Assembly (NCBI GenBank): GCA_003427395.1
Contig: BFEA01000111.1
Coordinates: 1,596,010-1,617,251 of the forward strand
Origin: Chara braunii
Taxonomy: Eukaryota; Streptophyta; Charophyceae; Charales; Characeae
Reading direction: 5' to 3'
Length of the DNA: 21,242 nt
How positions within the stretch are numbered: the stretch's first letter is position 1; every line of letters begins with the position of its first letter. Of the stretch, positions 17,057-21,242 are shown piece after piece. Position numbers and translations under genes: made by a program. The notes below the pieces were generated by a model. It saw only the letters and a program-made list of their open reading frames with translations. It was not told the origin of the DNA and searched no databases.

Positions 17057-18610
17057 TTCCGTTCCATGGGGAGAGGGGTGTGTTGTTAGGTGGTATGGTG
17101 AGGTGAGTTTCTCATCTCTGGTTTATAATTTGAGAAACGGAAACAGATCTCAGTGACTGTCTCAATGTATATCCCAACTTCGTGGTGTACTCCAAAATAT
17201 TAGTACACTTTTCTATTCCTAATCTGCCCGATTTCCTTTTCCAGGCCCATTCCACTGGATCAATTTCTAGGTCTTCTATGTTTGTTGTTGGTTTGAAAAT
17301 ACGACGTTCCTCTGTTTCTACTAACTTTCTAGTACTTTCTACTGCCCTTATTTTTCTTACCGCTAGTTCTAGTAGGGCTATTTCCCCTGAAGGGGCTCGG
17401 TTTAAAAAGCTAGTAGTAGCCCTGGTTGCACCTGGTTCCTCTAATGGGTACATATCGCAGATAAGCCAGGAATCCCTTGGTCCTTCCCTCTTACGGAATT
17501 GATAAGCCATGGTGGCGGCGACTTCCATCTTTCTTGTAGCCCAGTCTCCCGGATTCCATTTGATTTGCACGGTCCTTTGAGCACTTGGATCCATCTCTCT
17601 GGGACGGAACCGAGGATGTTGTTTATGCCAGTGTTCGCCTGTAAGTTATGGCAGCCCTTTAGGGCTTCTCTCAGTTTCGTGACCGATTTCCATCTTTTTT
17701 CTGCCTCATGCCATAGGTGGTTAACCTGCCACTGTGACACTCCTTTTTGTACCCAAGTGCCCCATTTTGTATCATTACCGATTAGGATCTAAGGCTTTCT
17801 CTGAGTATCTAGTAGGGATTGGTTGCAAAAGAGGGGTTACCTAAGCACCTCCTCTTTGCTCATTGATTCTCTCACCTTGGCTGGCAGGATCTATCTCCAG
17901 ATTTTCATTAGTTGCTTCCAGAAGTCCTGTTCCTGATCCTCCATTTCTTCCTCTGGCTCTGCTGCTCGAGTTGTGCCCCTCATTGCCAAAGATTTGGTCA
18001 TTAGCCAGAAAAGGCCACGCATGTTCTTCGGGATTCTGTATTTTACTAATTGTTGTATCCTTCTTAGCCCTAAGTTTGTCCATGGCATGGGAGATTGCCA
18101 TTGCTTATTGATTTGATGATCCACTTTGGTTGCAGAGCCTTTATCAAGTATTCCTGGGCCACTCTTTGCCTTCCTCTGAAAAACGTACTTCCATGCCACG
18201 TTGGAGAGGAAGTTTACTTTGGATAGGTTCCCTGTCCAGAGATAGGTTGCTGCTTTTTTTCTCAATTGAGTTCTAAGGTATTTTTGTGGACTCCAACAAA
18301 TAGTTGTTGTGTACCACATCATTGAAAAAATAGAAGCATTCAATATCAATGCCCTACTGAAAAAAAAAAAAAAAGATGTATCTGTCTTTGACCAATTGTC
18401 AATTTTGACTATCATTTTACTCAATATTGTTGGAGTCATTGACTGCTCAGAAGCTTTCCTACACACTTGGATTCCTAAAAATCTTAAAGGTCCATTGTCT
18501 TGTGACCGAGTCATTCCTTCCGCTGTGCTCTGAGGTGGTTCAATTTGAGGGTCTGTGAGCCACCGGCCTATTGTTTTCGGCCAGTTGATTTTCATTTCTG
18601 ACACGGACTG

Positions 18611-18614
<4 letters not shown>

Positions 18615-18644
<30 letters not shown>
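18615..18644. repeat. Run of 30 A inside the LINE ORF2
   Basis: It lies about 18 codons downstream of the FADD box on the minus strand, where a LINE normally has ordinary sequence leading to the K-I-N-W block. A shorter run (15 A, 18360-18374) sits further along. I see no duplication at either, so both may be homopolymer growth or assembly error. Confidence 0.6.
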
Positions 18645-18649
<5 letters not shown>

Positions 18650-18998
18650 TGCTTGCATGGAAAGAGGAATCCGATGCCCTTATAAGGGTTGTCTGAGTCA
18701 TCTGCGAATATGATAGTTGCTGGTAGACTAATTGAGTGTTGCTTGTCCTCCATTAATCTTTCAATCATGGGGTCTTTCCTTAGGAAAGAGACTATGGCTT
18801 CCATTATAAAGAGGAAAATTGGGGCCGCTAGTGGGTCTCCCTGCCTTACAGATTTGGACATACGGTATAGTTGCGACAGACGGCCATTGACTTTAACTCT
18901 TCCGTGGGCTTCTGAGTAAAGGCTATGTACCCATTTTCTAAAGTTCGAACCTACTCCCATCTTTTTCATACTCTGTTGTAGGAAATTTCCGTTAACTT

Positions 18999-19013
18999 GG
19001 TCGTATGCTTTTT
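18999..19013. repeat. Left target-site duplication of the 124-bp retroposon
   Basis: GGTCGTATGCTTTTT, repeated at 19138-19152. The final T bases merge with the T-run of the insertion. Confidence 0.75.
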
Positions 19014-19137
19014 TTTTTTTTTTTTTTTTTTTTTTTCCCAACAAACAAAGGCCCCATCTATTCTGAAGGGCAACAGTCCGGTTGCTTATCACCGGCAAGC
19101 ACGTTTGGAGGACAAGTCAAGGGAAAGGAAAACAGGG
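19014..19137 (-). mobile_element. Short poly(A)-tailed retroposon inserted in the RT domain
   Basis: The body of about 100 bp (19037-19137) has a T-run on its left, so it reads on the minus strand with a poly(A) 3' end. It splits the codons of FFDFEKAYDQVN exactly at KAYD; removing it and one 15-bp copy restores that RT motif. Its sequence ggccccatctatt...gggcaac and a nearby CCGGT/ACCGG stem recall the structured 3' unit of the larger retroposons. It is probably a strongly 5'-truncated copy or a small SINE. Confidence 0.7.
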
Positions 19138-19283
19138 GGTCGTATGCTTTTTCAAAGTCAAAGAATAGAATGACTGCATTCATTCTTTCATCTTGGATGT
19201 ATCATTCGTGGAGAGTCAGTGCATTATCTAGAAAGAAAGAATCCACCTGGGATGAAGCCCGTTTTCCCGGCTTGTATTATTAA
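19138..19283 (-). pseudogene. LINE ORF2 fragment, start of the RT domain
   Basis: On the minus strand this reads, with small frame changes, as KTGFIPGG, then NALTLHEW-like sequence and AVILFFDFEKAYD. That corresponds to the T-G-F-[IV]-P-G and first-Asp (F-D-F-x-K-A-Y-D) motifs of non-LTR reverse transcriptases. Nothing LINE-like is visible beyond about 19283, so the copy is 5'-truncated within the RT domain, as is common for LINE insertions. Confidence 0.65.
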
Positions 19284-19590
19284 AAAAAGGAAAGTTGAAA
19301 AAAAAAAGGCCCGAAAATGTCGAATGTATATACAAGCTAGGTTTCGGGTCCGGTAGGGCCGTGTGGGGGTGTGTTATGTTCGGGGGAATGCCAGTAGTGC
19401 ATTTCCAAACTGTTTCGTGACTGAGTCTGAGTTACCCCAAAAAATCAATATCAGACTATCCAAAGGGAAAAAAAAAAAAAAAAAAAAAGACTGAAAAAGG
19501 AAGGTACCCTGGGAAAGAACGTATAGACCTGGGCGATGATCAAAGGACAGCTCACACAGGTCATGGGCACAACAATGACCATCTCATCTC
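19284..19590. other. No recognisable gene; A-rich runs
   Basis: The stretch contains two A-rich tracts, including 21 A at 19468-19488. I find no duplication around that run and no motif. It separates the LINE from the plastid-like fragment. Confidence 0.45.
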
Positions 19591-19710
19591 TTAAAGTATA
19601 TTTATCCGTATAGACCACCTATTTCAATACATAGCTAATCAAAATAACTAATGCAATTGCTGCTTCTGCAAAAGCAATTGCAATGATAGATATTCCAAAT
19701 AAATTACCTA
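19591..19710 (-). pseudogene. ndhE: Plastid-like ndhE fragment, C-terminal part
   Basis: On the minus strand GNLFGISIIAIAFAEAAIAL is followed by VILIS. After a short decayed stretch a shifted frame gives SIRINIL and a stop. NdhE, the NuoK/Nad4L-like membrane subunit of the chloroplast NDH complex, has an IFxIFVIAIAAAEAAIGLAI-type segment and an STRIN-type C-terminus at the same spacing. The piece is AT-rich, unlike its surroundings, and carries frame damage. I infer a nuclear copy of plastid DNA (NUPT). A mitochondrial nad4L origin fits less well. Confidence 0.6.
19703..19710. repeat. Left 8-bp target-site duplication of the 276-bp element
   Basis: ATTACCTA, repeated at 19987-19994. Confidence 0.7.
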
Positions 19711-19986
19711 ATACCTAGGCTACCAGCCGGGCCGCCCGGGTCCCGGGTGGCCGGCCCGTGCAAGGTCCCAGCAAAAAAAAAAAAAAAAAAAAAATCCAAA
19801 AATTCGGAAAACAAACTATGTTATGCAGAAAAATAAACTGAACAACTTTTGCCTCAGGGTCACATCGAAATTCTTCACCAAATTTAAAATACAAAATAAA
19901 ATTCAAAAATATTTTATTTATTTTTATTATTTTGGCCCGGCCGGGCAAGTGACCCCGGGCCACTCTGGTAGCCTAGCCTAACACCT
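19711..19986. mobile_element. 276-bp TIR element (MITE-like) inside the ndhE fragment
   Basis: TAGGCTACCAG at 19716-19726 and CTGGTAGCCTA at 19965-19975 are exact inverted repeats. The outermost few bases are less symmetric. Subterminal regions are very GC-rich (about 19727-19760 and 19934-19960) and partly inverted copies of each other; the middle is AT-rich and includes 22 A at 19773-19794. It is flanked by 8-bp ATTACCTA duplications. Removing the element and one duplication gives an uninterrupted A-I-V-G-N-L-F-G reading in the ndhE fragment, which fixes the boundaries. It is probably hAT-like on duplication length. Confidence 0.7.
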
Positions 19987-20063
19987 ATTACCTACAATTG
20001 CAGAAGAATCAAAAAATTTGCAAAAAAATACTGTTTAAATTTTAAACCAACTGCATTAAATAT
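19987..20063 (-). pseudogene. ndhE: Plastid-like ndhE fragment, middle part
   Basis: The minus strand gives IFNAVGLKFKQYFFANF and, one T short of the same frame, FDSSAIVGN. This corresponds to the LILNAVNINF...FFDS segment that precedes the AEAA membrane helix in NdhE. The missing T lies in a T-run and shows decay. Upstream (20064-20194) the sequence stays AT-rich but I cannot match it to ndhE. Confidence 0.55.
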
Positions 20064-20094
20064 TTAGAAAATAAATCAAATCAAATCCATTCAC

Positions 20095-20117
20095 TTAGTA
20101 GTACTAAGTACTACTAA
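20095..20117. repeat. Near-perfect 23-bp palindrome
   Basis: Arms TTAGTAGTACT and AGTACTACTAA are exact reverse complements around a single A. It lies in the AT-rich sequence next to the ndhE fragment. Confidence 0.7.
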
Positions 20118-20202
20118 CTGTATATATATATTAGCAATCATAACAAATTAAATTGCAAAGTTTCTTAGATTATCGGATCATGCCGCTACCAAGTGCATCA
20201 TT

Positions 20203-21013
20203 TTTTTTTTATTTTTATTTTTTTTTTTTAAACATGCCCCTGCCAGTGTTAGTGGTGCTGATAAGAGCAGACACCACTAACACCCAGGGAGAGGCTCCAT
20301 CTATTGGTGGGGAGCGTCACCTGCTGGGAAACGGGCCCAGCGTCCCAGGTACAAATAACTTTGCAACATATCAAGAAGGGAATCATTGTGAGAGAATCCT
20401 GCCAGCATTGATTACCCTGTCGTTCAGGGGATTGACTGAGCAGGAGAGGGGGGAGAGGGGGGAACCTCTACACCTTGGAAATGGAGCCAGATACCTACTG
20501 TAACTCACTAGTTCCTCCCTCCCCCACCCAGTTTGAACTGTGTAAACTGTCACTTTCCAAGTCTTCGTCTTGCACCCAACCCTTCTGCTGGAAACCAGGG
20601 AGGGCTCCATCTATTGGTGGGGAGCAGTCCCTTATATACACTTGGCACCAGATGGCTACTTCCGCTTCCTGGCTCCCCCCGTTTCCGAGTTCTGAAGGCT
20701 CCATCTATTGGTGGGGAGCAGCACCTGCTGGAAACCGGGTCCAGCGTTCCTTGTATACACTTGATACCAGATGGCTACTTCCTCTTCCTGGCTCCCCCCA
20801 CTTCCGAGGTTCTGAAGAACAGCCGTTCCAGAATGTTTGTCTCAGTAGAACATACCCCAAGCAGGATAGCATCATGGAGACCAGTTGAAGGCAGACCGAC
20901 GACGACGCCTATTCATGTCACACCATACCATTGCATGTCCACCATTGCCAGCTGGTGTGGTGGGAAGGGGTCGGGGAAGTCCGTGGGAGGTCGGAGAGGG
21001 ATTTGCTGGTCAA
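20203..21013 (-). mobile_element. Poly(A)-tailed retroposon, about 811 bp
   Basis: The T-rich tract at 20201-20230 is the poly(A) end of a minus-strand element. TGCATCATT at 20194-20202 and 21014-21022 is the likely 9-bp duplication. The body starts with the structured unit shared with the 2.5-kb element (ataagagcagacac, then ggctccatctattggtgg). It repeats the hairpin block twice more, at about 20597-20640 and 20697-20760, with accagatggctacttcc-like sequence between. No coding capacity is evident. Confidence 0.6.
20597..20820. repeat. About 105-bp tandem duplication in the 0.8-kb retroposon
   Basis: ctccatctattggtggggag occurs at about 20608 and 20699. Each copy is followed by a tatacacttg.taccagatgg block and cttcctggctcccccc. 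The upstream copy has lost the GCTGGA/TCCAGC hairpin between them; the second copy keeps it. Confidence 0.75.
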
Positions 21014-21022
21014 TGCATCATT

Positions 21023-21177
21023 ATCCTCTCCAAATCCAAATTTCAAAATATTGTGTTATTTAAACCACCAGTAGGTCCAGTACCTTTCCCAGCTATCAAG
21101 TGCAAGCCTCCCGCTACCGATATGCCGAGCCTTGCCGAGCCTAGAGCAACCGGTAGCGAAACATTGTGCATTATATT

Positions 21178-21181
<4 letters not shown>
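21023..21181. other. Non-coding tail with a hairpin before the terminal A-run
   Basis: CGCTACCG at 21112-21119 pairs with CGGTAGCG at 21151-21158. The rest shows nothing recognisable. Confidence 0.4.

Positions 21182-21242
<61 letters not shown>
21182..21242. repeat. Run of 61 A at the window end
   Basis: It could be the poly(A) of a plus-strand retroposon whose body includes the hairpin at 21112-21158, or an assembly edge. No right-hand flank is available to test for a duplication. Confidence 0.6.

Larger units (their letters stand above)
17049..19013 (-). pseudogene. LINE ORF2 fragment, reverse transcriptase palm and post-RT region
   Basis: Minus strand. Right of centre it shows AYDQVNGNFLQQSMKKMGVG, SVRQGDPLAAPIFLFIMEAI (about 18800-18860) and the catalytic-box-like ATIIFADDSD (18690-18719). 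Then come MKINWPKTIGRW, PLRFLGIQVC, an ALILNASIFSMMWY-like block and YLWTGNLSKVNFL. These are in the order known for plant non-LTR ORF2 proteins: fingers/palm, FADD, thumb. Further on are QWQVNHLWHEAEKRW and ICDMYPLEEPG. The frame is broken several times (stops near 17840-17890, a shift near 17590) and two A/T homopolymers interrupt it (18360-18374 and 18615-18644). No AP-endonuclease part is present. Confidence 0.8.

Noticed and set aside
19009-19036. T-runs as transcription terminators
   Set aside because: They are poly(A) tails of minus-strand insertions with target-site duplications, not terminators.
19468-19488. 21-A run as another retroposon tail
   Set aside because: I could not find a duplication or an element body next to it.

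Overview
The window looks like repeat-dominated nuclear DNA from a plant-type (streptophyte) eukaryote. It shows decayed DNA-transposon coding sequence, a plant-style LINE reverse transcriptase, several poly(A)-tailed insertions, and a fragment resembling plastid ndhE, a gene retained mainly in streptophyte plastids. A charophyte such as Chara is compatible, but the sequence does not prove it. There is no intact cellular gene, no tRNA or rRNA and no CRISPR array that I can support.

Left part (1-12.1 kb): a mosaic of diverged tandem duplications (units of about 450, 323, 82, 370, 276 and 152 bp) leads into one broken transposase gene at 7.58-10.61 kb. That protein has the layout of the DUF7869-type, DDE-like family: a Ser-rich N-terminus, a Cys-rich motif, a second Cys motif, Asp/Glu motifs of an RNase-H-like core, and a C-terminal tail. 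It carries two in-frame stops and two frameshifts. Across 1.9-10.1 kb a palindrome, TCGGATNNATCCGA, recurs: ten perfect and six one-mismatch copies in at least seven unrelated flanking contexts, with a variable central dinucleotide. Decayed versions continue to 12.07 kb. This is the most unusual signal in the window. I suggest it is a dimeric protein-binding site of a large transposon or of chromatin.

Right part (12.4-19.3 kb): one minus-strand, 5'-truncated LINE ORF2 is split into four pieces by three later insertions, each bounded by a target-site duplication (TSD). They are a 2,495-bp poly(A)-tailed retroposon with its own ORF but no visible reverse transcriptase (12773-15267, 12-bp TSD), a 1,518-bp hAT-like terminal-inverted-repeat element (15531-17048, 8-bp TSD, 11-bp TIR), and a 124-bp poly(A)-tailed element (19014-19137, 15-bp TSD).

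Far right (19.6-21.2 kb): the ndhE-like plastid fragment (minus strand) is split by a 276-bp TIR element with an 8-bp TSD. Another poly(A)-tailed retroposon follows (20203-21013, 9-bp TSD). The three poly(A)-tailed insertions share a structured 3' end, and one stem shows a compensatory base-pair change. The window ends in a run of 61 A.
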